A DNA stretch of 8,566 bases from JBBAFB01 sp041655595 (GTDB taxonomy: Bacteria; Bacillota; DULZ01): assembly GCA_041655595.1 (NCBI GenBank), contig JBBAFB010000094.1, forward strand, positions 1-8,566, written 5' to 3'. Position 1 is the stretch's first letter, and each line of letters begins with the position of its first letter. The notes under the pieces were generated by a model that searched no databases, was not told where the DNA came from, and saw only the letters and a list, made by a program, of their open reading frames with translations. Positions 1-6,256 of this stretch are shown here, in pieces. Position numbers and translations under genes: made by a program.

Positions 1-1
1 A

Positions 2-2194
2 ATGAACAAACTTGAGACAATCGTAAAGACAAATTGTAGCTTTTGTGGCTATCAATGCGGTTTGGTGGCCACTATTGAAAATGGTTATGTTGTTAAAGTA
101 CAGCCCGACAGTTCTCGTTTTCCTTATGGTGGTCAGATTCTAAAAGGGTGTAAAAGGTGGTCCCGGATAATGGAAGTTATGAATCATCCTAAAAGGATCA
201 ACTACCCTATGAAACGTGTGGGGGAAAGGGGAAATGGTCAGTGGCAGCGGATAACTTGGGAACAGGCCCTTAATGAGATTGCTGCTAAATTAAAGGGGCT
301 TAAAGAAAAATACGGTCCGGAAGTTTTGTCTACCAGTATAGGCGGCCCTCATACCGCATTTTGGCCATTGCATCGTTTCATGTCTTTATTTGGCAGCCCC
401 AATAATATGGGTATAGGGCAAATTTGCTGGAATCCGGGAATTTGGGTAAATTCTTTGACTTATGGCTGGCCGTTGGATATGGAGCTCAGCCTAGATTACA
501 CAGAATCCGCCATTCTGTGGGGGACAAATCCTGCGGAGTCAGACAACTCTCTTTTTTGGCATACAATTAAAAGCTTTAGTCAGTGCGGTAAGCCTTTAAT
601 TGTGGTGGATCCTCGCTATACAAAAACAGCTGAAAAGGCAAGCTTATGGCTTTGTTTAAAGCCAGGTACTGATGTAGTTTTGGCTTTAGGGCTATTACAT
701 GTAATTGTTAAAGAGGGTCTCTTTGATAAAGAATTTGTGGAACACTGGTGCCATGGTTTCGATCAATTATCCAAACATCTTTTGCTTTATTCCCCTTCTT
801 ATGTAGAAAGCATTACCGGGGTAAAGGCTGTTGATGTAATTAAAGCAGCGCAGTTATATGCTGAAAATAGGCCCGGGTGTATCTATAATGGACGAGGAAT
901 AGATCAACTGGGAGCAAATACTTTTCAAATTCATCGGTGCTTGGCAATTTTAAGGGCAATTACCGGTAATGTGGATGTTCCGGGAGCCTCCCATATTGCT
1001 AATATGCCAAATTTTGTTTCCGAGTTAGAGTTGGAGTTGAGTGATCTTTTTCTGAAAAAGGTTCCTGCTTCTGTCTCTCCCGAGGCCTTGCTTCAATCCT
1101 ATCATGGTTATGCCAAAATCAAAGAATTGACGATGAAACATAAAAAGCAGTTACCAATGCGCTATTTAACATCGGTGCATCCACACCTTTTGTGGAAAGC
1201 AATGCTTACTGACAAACCATACCCGGTGCGCTCGTTAATTGTAATGGCATCTAACCCGCTCTTAACTCAAGCTGATACTGAGCTTGTTTATGAAGCGTTG
1301 AAAAGTCTTGATTTGTTGGTTGCTTTAGAATTATTTCAAACACCTACTTCCATGTTAGCAGACTATATTTTGCCCATTGCCGGGGTTTTGGAAAAGGCAG
1401 TTTTGGAAACTAAAGCAGGGGTAGCCAACATTGCTTATGGAGGAGAAAAGGCTGTTGAGCCATATTATGAACGCCGCACGGATTATTACTTTTGGAGGGA
1501 GTTGGGCCTTAGGTTGGGGCAGAAAAGTTGGTGGCCCTGGGAAACTAGTCAGGAAGCTTTTGCTGATAGTTTGGCTCCTGTAGGGGTTACTTGGCAGGAA
1601 TTTTGCCAAACGGGGTTGTACTGTAATGAGAATAAATATTATAAATATGCTGAGCAAGGTGAAAATGGCGGGGTTAAAGGTTTTGCGACTACTACAGGCA
1701 AAATAGAACTTTTCAGTGAAGTGCTAAAGGAATTGGGTGTGGATCCTTTGCCCGCTTCAAAAGAAGTTGTCCAACTTAATGAAAATTACCCTTTACTAAT
1801 GATTAGTGGTGCCCGTTTTCAGCCTTTTTACGCTTCAAGCTACCAACAAATTGACAGCTTGCGTAAACTCCACCCCGAGCCAGTAGTGGAAATGAATGAT
1901 AAAACCGCGGAGGCTTTGAATATTATTGAAGGTGAAAAAATCTATGTAGAAACTGAAAAGGGCAAGGCCCTTTTTCTAGTAAGAATAACTCCTATGTTTG
2001 ATAATGTTGTGAGTGTAGAATATGGTCGGTGGTATCCCGAGATGCCGGCTTGCGAACCAGAATTGGGCGGGGTTTGGGTCTCGAATGCTAATGTTCTTAC
2101 TTCTAGTGATATGGAAACTTCTGATCCTTTAATTGGGACTTGGGTTTATAATGGAATACCTTGTCGAGTGGAGAAAACAACGGAGAACAAATAA
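2..2194 (+). CDS. Molybdopterin (Mo/W-bis-MGD) oxidoreductase, acetylene-hydratase-like
   Basis: This is a DMSO-reductase-superfamily enzyme of 730 residues, the same length I recall for Pelobacter acetylene hydratase. The [4Fe-4S] motif is C12-x2-C15-x3-C19-x30-C50, followed by K51. The segment GSPN (131-134) followed eight residues later by C142 aligns with the tungsten-binding Cys141 of acetylene hydratase, so C142 is the likely Mo/W ligand. Cofactor-binding blocks continue through VVDPR (201-205), GTD (222-224) and ASNPLL. The C-terminal dinucleotide-binding domain spans about 595-725 and includes GRWYPE. There is no Tat signal or membrane segment, so it should be cytoplasmic. The ATG begins at the second base of the window, so its ribosome binding site and any upstream partner genes are out of view; the N-terminus fits the family. 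No iron-sulphur or membrane-anchor subunit follows. The substrate is unknown: Asp13 and Ile142 of acetylene hydratase are Gly16 and Trp143 here, so acetylene hydration is unlikely. Family membership is secure; function is not. Confidence 0.93.
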   Translation: MNKLETIVKTNCSFCGYQCGLVATIENGYVVKVQPDSSRFPYGGQILKGCKRWSRIMEVMNHPKRINYPMKRVGERGNGQWQRITWEQALNEIAAKLKGLKEKYGPEVLSTSIGGPHTAFWPLHRFMSLFGSPNNMGIGQICWNPGIWVNSLTYGWPLDMELSLDYTESAILWGTNPAESDNSLFWHTIKSFSQCGKPLIVVDPRYTKTAEKASLWLCLKPGTDVVLALGLLHVIVKEGLFDKEFVEHWCHGFDQLSKHLLLYSPSYVESITGVKAVDVIKAAQLYAENRPGCIYNGRGIDQLGANTFQIHRCLAILRAITGNVDVPGASHIANMPNFVSELELELSDLFLKKVPASVSPEALLQSYHGYAKIKELTMKHKKQLPMRYLTSVHPHLLWKAMLTDKPYPVRSLIVMASNPLLTQADTELVYEALKSLDLLVALELFQTPTSMLADYILPIAGVLEKAVLETKAGVANIAYGGEKAVEPYYERRTDYYFWRELGLRLGQKSWWPWETSQEAFADSLAPVGVTWQEFCQTGLYCNENKYYKYAEQGENGGVKGFATTTGKIELFSEVLKELGVDPLPASKEVVQLNENYPLLMISGARFQPFYASSYQQIDSLRKLHPEPVVEMNDKTAEALNIIEGEKIYVETEKGKALFLVRITPMFDNVVSVEYGRWYPEMPACEPELGGVWVSNANVLTSSDMETSDPLIGTWVYNGIPCRVEKTTENK

Positions 2195-2198
2195 CAAA

Positions 2199-2227
2199 AT
2201 AGCAGAAGATGAATAATCTTTTGTTAT
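2199..2227 (+). terminator. Hairpin after the molybdopterin gene, possible weak terminator
   Basis: A stem of 12 pairs (two G-U) is formed by 2199-2210 with 2216-2227, closing a 5-base loop (GAATA), immediately after the stop codon. An alternative AT-only pairing of 2191-2199 with 2219-2227 also exists. The stem is AT-rich and the following bases (ATTAATGGTTTTT) are only partly U-rich, so termination may be inefficient or the hairpin may simply protect the 3' end. Confidence 0.35.
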
Positions 2228-2414
2228 ATTAATGGTTTTTAGATAAAAAGGCCGAAAAATATCTTTGGTGTCTCTATAAATTTTTACTTTCTTAGAACGT
2301 TATTTAAAGATTTAGTATTTAGTCTATATAAAAGATTCCTTTTGGCCTATAAAATTTTATTAAAACATAGTATGAGTATTTATGTAATGATATAATAATT
2401 AAAGTTAATTTTTG

Positions 2415-2514
2415 TTGGGTTTGCAAACCTCCGGATAATCTAGTAAAATTAAAGCAATGTTCTTTAGGCCGATTTGCCATATGGCAAGTTAGCGGGAAAA
2501 ATTGGGTTTGCAAA
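2415..2514. repeat. Repeated TTGGGTTTGCAAA element flanking a 14-base palindrome
   Basis: The 13-base sequence TTGGGTTTGCAAA occurs at 2415-2427 and again at 2502-2514, 87 bases apart in direct orientation. The first copy extends into a full palindrome (GGTTTGCAAACC); the second does not. Between them lies another perfect palindrome, TTGCCATATGGCAA (2474-2487). The second copy lies 6 bases before the exporter's ribosome binding site, so a bound repressor could span promoter and leader. The regulator is unknown. Confidence 0.55.
2421..2449 (+). promoter_or_regulatory. Predicted sigma-A promoter of the MFS exporter with overlapping operator
   Basis: A -35 hexamer TTGCAA (2421-2426, 4/6 matches) and a -10 hexamer TAAAAT (2444-2449, 5/6) are separated by 17 bases, predicting a start near 2456. 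The perfect 12-base palindrome GGTTTGCAAACC (2418-2429) covers the -35, a position expected to block RNA polymerase when a repressor is bound. An extended -10 (TGATATAAT, 2388-2396) and a GATAAT at 2434-2439 are alternatives, so the exact start is uncertain. Confidence 0.5.
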
Positions 2515-2532
2515 TTCTTAGGGGGAGTATTC

Positions 2533-3921
2533 GTGGTAAATGATTCTAACAGATATGTCTTAATTTCAGTAGCTATGGCAGCTTTTCTAACGCCTTTTAT
2601 GGGAAGTTCTGTAAACTTGGCAATTCCCTCTATTGGGGCAAGTTTTCATACAGATGCTGTTATGTTAAGCTGGGTTGTAACCAGCTATTTATTAGCTTCG
2701 GCAGCTTTTCTGGTGCCAATGGGTAAACTAGCGGATATGGTAGGTAGAAAAAGGGTATTTGTGACAGGAGTGGCCCTTTTTGCGGCCTTTTCTTTTTTAT
2801 GCGGTACAGCTAATTCTATAGGCACTCTAGTTTTCTACCGGGTTTTGCAGGGTGTGAGTAGTTCCATGATTTTTGGGACAGGCACAGCAATTTTGACTTC
2901 TGCTTTCCCTCCCCATCAGCGGGGTAAGGTGCTGGGTGTTAATGTGGCGGCTGTCTACATCGGTTTATCCCTAGGGCCGGTCCTGGGAGGTTTTTTAAAC
3001 CACAATATTGGCTGGCAGGCCATCTTTCATTTTAGTAGTTCGATTGCTATTATTGCCTTTGCTATTACCCTTTGGAAGCTGAAATGTGATTGGGTCGGCT
3101 TTACCGGCGGAAAGTATGATTTAGTTGGAGCTGTCTTATACTCATTAGGTTTAGTGAGCTTTATGTATGGTTTGTCTTCCTATTCCAGCAATGATTATGC
3201 CGCGCTTTATTTTATCGCAGGTGTAATTATGTTGATTGTTTTTGGTATTTATGAAACTAGGGTTAAATACCCGGTTTTGGATTTAAAGCTTTTTACCAGC
3301 AATATTACTTTTTCTTTTTCCAATGTGGCCGCTTTTATTAATTATGCCGCTACCTTTGCCGTTACTTTTCTGTTGTCTTTGTATTTGCAATCGGTTAGGG
3401 GTTATGATTCCCAAGCCGCAGGTTTGATTTTATTGGTTCAGCCTGTAGTCATGGCCTTATTGTCTCCTTTGGCCGGTTCTTTGTCTGACCGTATGGAGCC
3501 AAGGTTGGTGGCTTCCCTGGGGATGGCGGTATCCACAGTGGCTTTGTTTTTCTTTTGGTTCATGGGGGCGAACACACCAATTATTTTGGTGATGGCTAAC
3601 TTAATTATTATCGGGGTTGGTTTTGCTTTGTTTTCTTCACCCAATACCAATGCAGTGATGGGCTCGGTCAATAAAGAGATCTATGGCTTGGCTTCCTCCA
3701 CCTTGGGCACCGCTCGCCTGGTAGGACAAGCAATTAGTATGGCCGTAGTTACCCTTTTAATTTCCTTATATATTGGCAATATTGAGCTCAGTCAGGCGTC
3801 AACGGAATCAATTGTCAGCTTGAGCAGAATTGCCTTTGTGATCTTCACCGTTTTATGCGGATTCGGTGTTTTTGCCTCTTTAGCCAGGGGCAACACCCGT
3901 GCAGCTCAAGAAAAAATATAA
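2533..3921 (+). CDS. MFS transporter, DHA2 (EmrB/QacA-like) 14-helix drug-efflux family
   Basis: This is a 462-residue inner-membrane protein, predicted to use proton-motive force to export drugs or other toxic compounds. About 14 hydrophobic segments can be seen, at roughly 8-27, 46-64, 75-94, 97-117, 134-155, 162-181, 197-215, 223-240, 263-285, 296-316, 326-345, 349-369, 395-414 and 431-450; this is the DHA2 pattern. Motif A is G64-KLADMVGRKR. The RxxxQG signature is at R103-Q106-G107. The antiporter motif C is GLSLGPVLGG at 144-153. A second motif-A-like loop (GSLSDRMEPR) lies at 315-324. The start is GTG, supported by GGGGGAG six bases upstream. It appears to be a single-gene unit with its own promoter and terminator. 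Overlapping palindromes suggest substrate-inducible repression, but no TetR/MarR gene is adjacent. The substrate cannot be deduced; no EmrA-type partner is present. Confidence 0.93.
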   Translation: MVNDSNRYVLISVAMAAFLTPFMGSSVNLAIPSIGASFHTDAVMLSWVVTSYLLASAAFLVPMGKLADMVGRKRVFVTGVALFAAFSFLCGTANSIGTLVFYRVLQGVSSSMIFGTGTAILTSAFPPHQRGKVLGVNVAAVYIGLSLGPVLGGFLNHNIGWQAIFHFSSSIAIIAFAITLWKLKCDWVGFTGGKYDLVGAVLYSLGLVSFMYGLSSYSSNDYAALYFIAGVIMLIVFGIYETRVKYPVLDLKLFTSNITFSFSNVAAFINYAATFAVTFLLSLYLQSVRGYDSQAAGLILLVQPVVMALLSPLAGSLSDRMEPRLVASLGMAVSTVALFFFWFMGANTPIILVMANLIIIGVGFALFSSPNTNAVMGSVNKEIYGLASSTLGTARLVGQAISMAVVTLLISLYIGNIELSQASTESIVSLSRIAFVIFTVLCGFGVFASLARGNTRAAQEKI

Positions 3922-3941
3922 GCCCCTAAAGGGGCTTTTTT
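3920..3941. terminator. Bidirectional rho-independent terminator between convergent genes
   Basis: A 7-pair GC-rich stem, AAGCCCC (3920-3926) with GGGGCTT (3931-3937) and loop TAAA, is followed on the plus strand by six T residues (3936-3941). Read on the minus strand, the hairpin is followed by ATATTTTTT, so it can also end catalase transcription. The stem begins inside the exporter's TAA stop codon (3919-3921), and the catalase stop is at 3943-3945, so both genes share this one element. Confidence 0.88.
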
Positions 3942-3942
3942 A

Positions 3943-6006
3943 TTAGGTTCTGTTCCAAAAGCGCTGCTGCGCTATGGCATTCAGAAACTGGGTGTTAAAG
4001 TTTGGATTGTTAGCGGCGAAGATTACACCGGCCAGGTTGTTTTTTTCTGAGGCACAGATATAAGCCTTACCGGTAGTGGCCACCCCTATCGGCTTATAAT
4101 TTCGATAGCCTTGCCGCACAAAATCCCTGACGTTTTCGTCGAAGTTTTGCTGTTGATTGACAGTTCCGCCTACCACGTAATAGGAATCATATAAGACCGC
4201 ATTAGTTGTAATAAATGTTTCGTCCACTTTGATTTTAGTTCCATTAGCCCCCCTTAGCTCGCCTAACTTTTCACTTACCGTGGTAATAAAAACCCCATTG
4301 TTCTCCAAAAAGTTTAATGTACTCCTTACTTCATTATCATTGAACCCGTTACCTATCAAGACTGCTACCCTTTGCGTATTGGGTAAGTGGGGTGTAGTGG
4401 ATATGCTCAAAGAAGGTGAGCTTTCCGAAACTGGTATATTATTGCCTTGAGGCGGGTTAACACCGATGTAGTTGGCAATTTCTGTGGCCATTCCTAGGTC
4501 TACATTGGCAAACATGTTTACGTTTTGCTGCTGAACGGATTTGCTTTTTATTTTACCCAAGTGAAACTTAAATGTTTCTACAATGTCTCTCTTTTCAACA
4601 GGAGTCATGCTGTTCCAAAAAAGCCGGGCCTGGGAGAAGAAATCCTCAAAAGAGGGACTTGGCACCTCTCTGGTAAAGTGTCCTTCCACCCTAGTAGGGA
4701 AGGTGGAAAAGCCACCTTCGGCAGGGGGTGTGGTAGCCGGAGTGTTACCGGCCAGGGAGTTTTCATGGTAATCAACGGAATCGACATCAATACGGTATCT
4801 GGAATAGCTGTCTCTTTGGTTGAAATAAGTCGGTACAATGGGTTGGTTAATAGGAATCAGCTCAATATTGCCGGTTCCCAACCTATGGTAATCAGTATCC
4901 CTATAGGCGAAGGTTCTTCCCTGCAAGACAGGATCATTGGAAAAATCAATGCCCGGGATAAGGTTGGAGGGGTCAAAGGAGGATTGTTCCTCCTCGGCAA
5001 AAAAGTTATCCACCAATCTGTTTAAAGTCATTTTGCCGATAATCTCCACCGGAATAACTTCCTCGGGCCAGAGCTTTGTGTCATCCAACACGTCAAAATC
5101 ATATTTAAACTCATCCTCCGTGGCAATTAACTGTACGCCCAGGTGGTATTCGGGGAAAGCTCCTCTTTCGATAGCCTCAATGATGTCATGGCGGTGAAAA
5201 TCCGGATCCACACCTCCGATAACATTGGCCTCTTCCAATAACAAGGAGTGAACGCCCAGGACCGGTTTCCAAACAAAGCGCACAAAGGTTGACCTGCCTT
5301 GCTCGTTAACAAAGCGGAAGGTATTAATGGGCCAGCCCTCCATCATGCGATAGCTTCTGGGCCTGCCCCTCATAGACATTAGCCACATTACAAAGTGAGC
5401 AGATTCCTGATTATTGGCTACATAATCCCAAAAGTTGTCGTGGTAGGCTGCTGCCTGTGGAACATCGGTTCTGGGGTTTGGTTTGATAGAGTGAACAAAA
5501 TCGGCAAATTTCATGGGGTCCATGACTACAAAAACAGCGAAAGACAGGGCTAGGTTATCATAATTGCCTTCCTGGGTATAAAACTTGGTAGCAAAGCCCC
5601 TTACATCAATGGCAGTATCCTTTGAACCCCTACTGCCGATAAAATTGGAAAAGCGGACAAATACAGGGGTCTGAATTCCCGGTGCCTGCAAGAATTGGGC
5701 CCGGGTAAATTGTCTCATTGACCTTGTACATTCAAAAACACCATGTACTCCAAAGCCTCTGGCATGGACCACCTTTTCGGGGATTCTTTCCCTGTTAAAA
5801 TGCGATTGTTTTTTGTAAAAATGAGAATCCTGCAGTAGGACCGGTCCCCTTCGCCCCGCCCTCAGTGACCAGTTATCGTTGGAGACTTTAACTCCATAAT
5901 CGGTTGTCATTTGGCGTCCGGGGCCCGTGTTTTGTACCCGATATTTATCTAATTGCCGGTTTTTTTCGTTTTCTCTAATGGGCTTCTTTTTTCTGTCATC
6001 ATCCAT
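3943..6006 (-). CDS. Large-subunit (clade 2, KatE/HPII-like) catalase with altered distal haem pocket
   Basis: The 687-residue protein follows E. coli HPII along its length. It has a basic N-terminal arm (1-45), a catalase core (about 46-400), a wrapping/linker region (about 400-540), and a C-terminal class-I-amidotransferase/DJ-1-like domain (about 545-687). The distal His81 (VVHARG), Ser120 (VRFS) and proximal haem-ligand Tyr368 with Arg364 (RTFAYRDT) are present. The catalytic Asn of the near-invariant VGNNTP motif is replaced: the segment reads NLALSFAVF (151-159), placing Ser155 at the Asn position (Asn201 in HPII). Other usual residues also differ: M212 in SDRG, N228 in HTF, V245 in FHWK. 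Asp345 replaces the HPII His392 that crosslinks to the haem-ligand Tyr. The C-terminal domain shows no nucleophilic cysteine at the expected turn. Activity is expected to be H2O2 dismutation or a weaker peroxidatic reaction in the cytoplasm. The ATG has only a modest GGGACGGG-type ribosome binding site. It appears to be a single-gene unit. Confidence 0.93.
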   Translation of the reverse strand: MDDDRKKKPIRENEKNRQLDKYRVQNTGPGRQMTTDYGVKVSNDNWSLRAGRRGPVLLQDSHFYKKQSHFNRERIPEKVVHARGFGVHGVFECTRSMRQFTRAQFLQAPGIQTPVFVRFSNFIGSRGSKDTAIDVRGFATKFYTQEGNYDNLALSFAVFVVMDPMKFADFVHSIKPNPRTDVPQAAAYHDNFWDYVANNQESAHFVMWLMSMRGRPRSYRMMEGWPINTFRFVNEQGRSTFVRFVWKPVLGVHSLLLEEANVIGGVDPDFHRHDIIEAIERGAFPEYHLGVQLIATEDEFKYDFDVLDDTKLWPEEVIPVEIIGKMTLNRLVDNFFAEEEQSSFDPSNLIPGIDFSNDPVLQGRTFAYRDTDYHRLGTGNIELIPINQPIVPTYFNQRDSYSRYRIDVDSVDYHENSLAGNTPATTPPAEGGFSTFPTRVEGHFTREVPSPSFEDFFSQARLFWNSMTPVEKRDIVETFKFHLGKIKSKSVQQQNVNMFANVDLGMATEIANYIGVNPPQGNNIPVSESSPSLSISTTPHLPNTQRVAVLIGNGFNDNEVRSTLNFLENNGVFITTVSEKLGELRGANGTKIKVDETFITTNAVLYDSYYVVGGTVNQQQNFDENVRDFVRQGYRNYKPIGVATTGKAYICASEKNNLAGVIFAANNPNFNTQFLNAIAQQRFWNRT

Positions 6007-6029
6007 TTAACACCCGTCCCATCCATGAT

Positions 6030-6059
6030 ATTTTAGTTATTAATATATTAATATGTAAA
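6030..6059 (-). promoter_or_regulatory. Predicted catalase promoter with palindromic operator filling the spacer
   Basis: On the minus strand, TTTACA (6059-6054, 5/6 to the -35 consensus) and TAAAAT (6035-6030, 5/6 to the -10) are 18 bases apart, predicting a start near 6023 and a leader of about 17 bases. A perfect 16-base palindrome, TATTAATATATTAATA (6038-6053), occupies almost the entire spacer. It resembles, but does not match, the PerR box consensus: about 10 of 14 half-site bases agree, but its centre is two bases instead of one. A peroxide-responsive repressor is plausible, not shown. Confidence 0.55.
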
Positions 6060-6169
6060 TTTTTACAACCTGTGAAAGGGTAAGAGAATTAAGCCCTGCT
6101 CCAGGTGGTCGCAATTTTATTTTTTTAACAACGGGGTTTTTGGATGATAAAAATTATTTTAAAATTTGC

Positions 6170-6198
6170 TTGACAGCTGTTAGTTATCGGTATATGAT
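6170..6198 (+). promoter_or_regulatory. Sigma-A promoter of the GntR-ABC operon
   Basis: A perfect -35 TTGACA (6170-6175) and a near-consensus -10 TATGAT (6193-6198) are 17 bases apart, predicting a start near 6205. The A/T-run sequence directly upstream (about 6149-6169) is suited to act as an UP element. This is the strongest promoter in the window, which fits a gene set kept off by its own repressor. Confidence 0.82.
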
Positions 6199-6201
6199 GA
6201 A

Positions 6202-6231
6202 TGTACTACCACAACTAATACACATGGTACA
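6202..6231 (+). promoter_or_regulatory. Candidate autoregulatory operator of the GntR/YtrA repressor
   Basis: Inverted half-sites TGTACTA (6202-6208) and TGGTACA (6225-6231) match at six of seven positions and lie across and just after the predicted transcription start. A second inverted pair, TTAGTT (6180-6185, in the promoter spacer) and AACTAA (6213-6218), overlaps the same region. GntR-family repressors usually bind such inverted repeats in their own promoters. Which pair is used is inference. Confidence 0.45.
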
Positions 6232-6238
6232 GGATGTC

Positions 6239-6248
6239 GAGGAGGTGG
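6239..6248 (+). promoter_or_regulatory. Strong ribosome binding site of the GntR gene
   Basis: GAGGAGGTGG (6239-6248) is a near-perfect anti-16S match 8 bases before the ATG at 6257. A second ATG at 6253-6255, out of frame, opens a three-codon frame (Met-Asn-Val, stop at 6262-6264) overlapping the real start. The GntR frame is chosen because its protein begins exactly like the family. Confidence 0.75.
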
Positions 6249-6256
6249 AAGGATGA

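Larger units (their letters stand above)
2195..2532. other. AT-rich intergenic region with regulatory signals for the exporter gene
   Basis: This 338-base stretch has no credible gene. A 64-codon open frame on the minus strand (2319-2513) looks like no known protein and covers the exporter promoter. In order it holds the hairpin described separately, a very AT-rich block (about 2230-2400), an extended -10 motif TGATATAAT at 2388-2396 with no good -35, a better-formed promoter at 2421-2449, and three operator-like sequences (2415-2429, 2474-2487, 2502-2514). The ribosome binding site of the next gene, GGGGGAG, is at 2521-2527. No riboswitch family was recognised. Confidence 0.6.

Noticed and set aside
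1355..1657. 100-codon minus-strand frame inside the molybdopterin gene
   Set aside because: It is antisense to a conserved coding region with no supporting signals.
2319..2513. 64-codon minus-strand open frame in the intergenic region
   Set aside because: The sequence resembles no known protein, it is AT-driven, and it covers the predicted exporter promoter and palindromes.
2400..2532. Possible riboswitch ahead of the exporter
   Set aside because: The palindromes fit protein-binding sites better; no conserved core of the fluoride, guanidine, preQ1 or molybdenum-cofactor riboswitches was recognised and no terminator precedes the start.
2..3921. Molybdopterin enzyme and exporter as one operon
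   Set aside because: They are 338 bases apart with a hairpin, a promoter and operators between them, so independent transcription is more likely.
4525..5025. 166-codon open frame on the plus strand inside the catalase region
   Set aside because: It lies antisense to strongly conserved catalase sequence, has no recognisable domain and no promoter or ribosome binding site; it is a shadow frame.
5519..5565. Compensated frameshift or sequencing error explaining the odd catalase motif
   Set aside because: Neither alternative frame across these bases gives the canonical Gly-Asn-Asn-Thr-Pro, and the flanking residues align without a length change.
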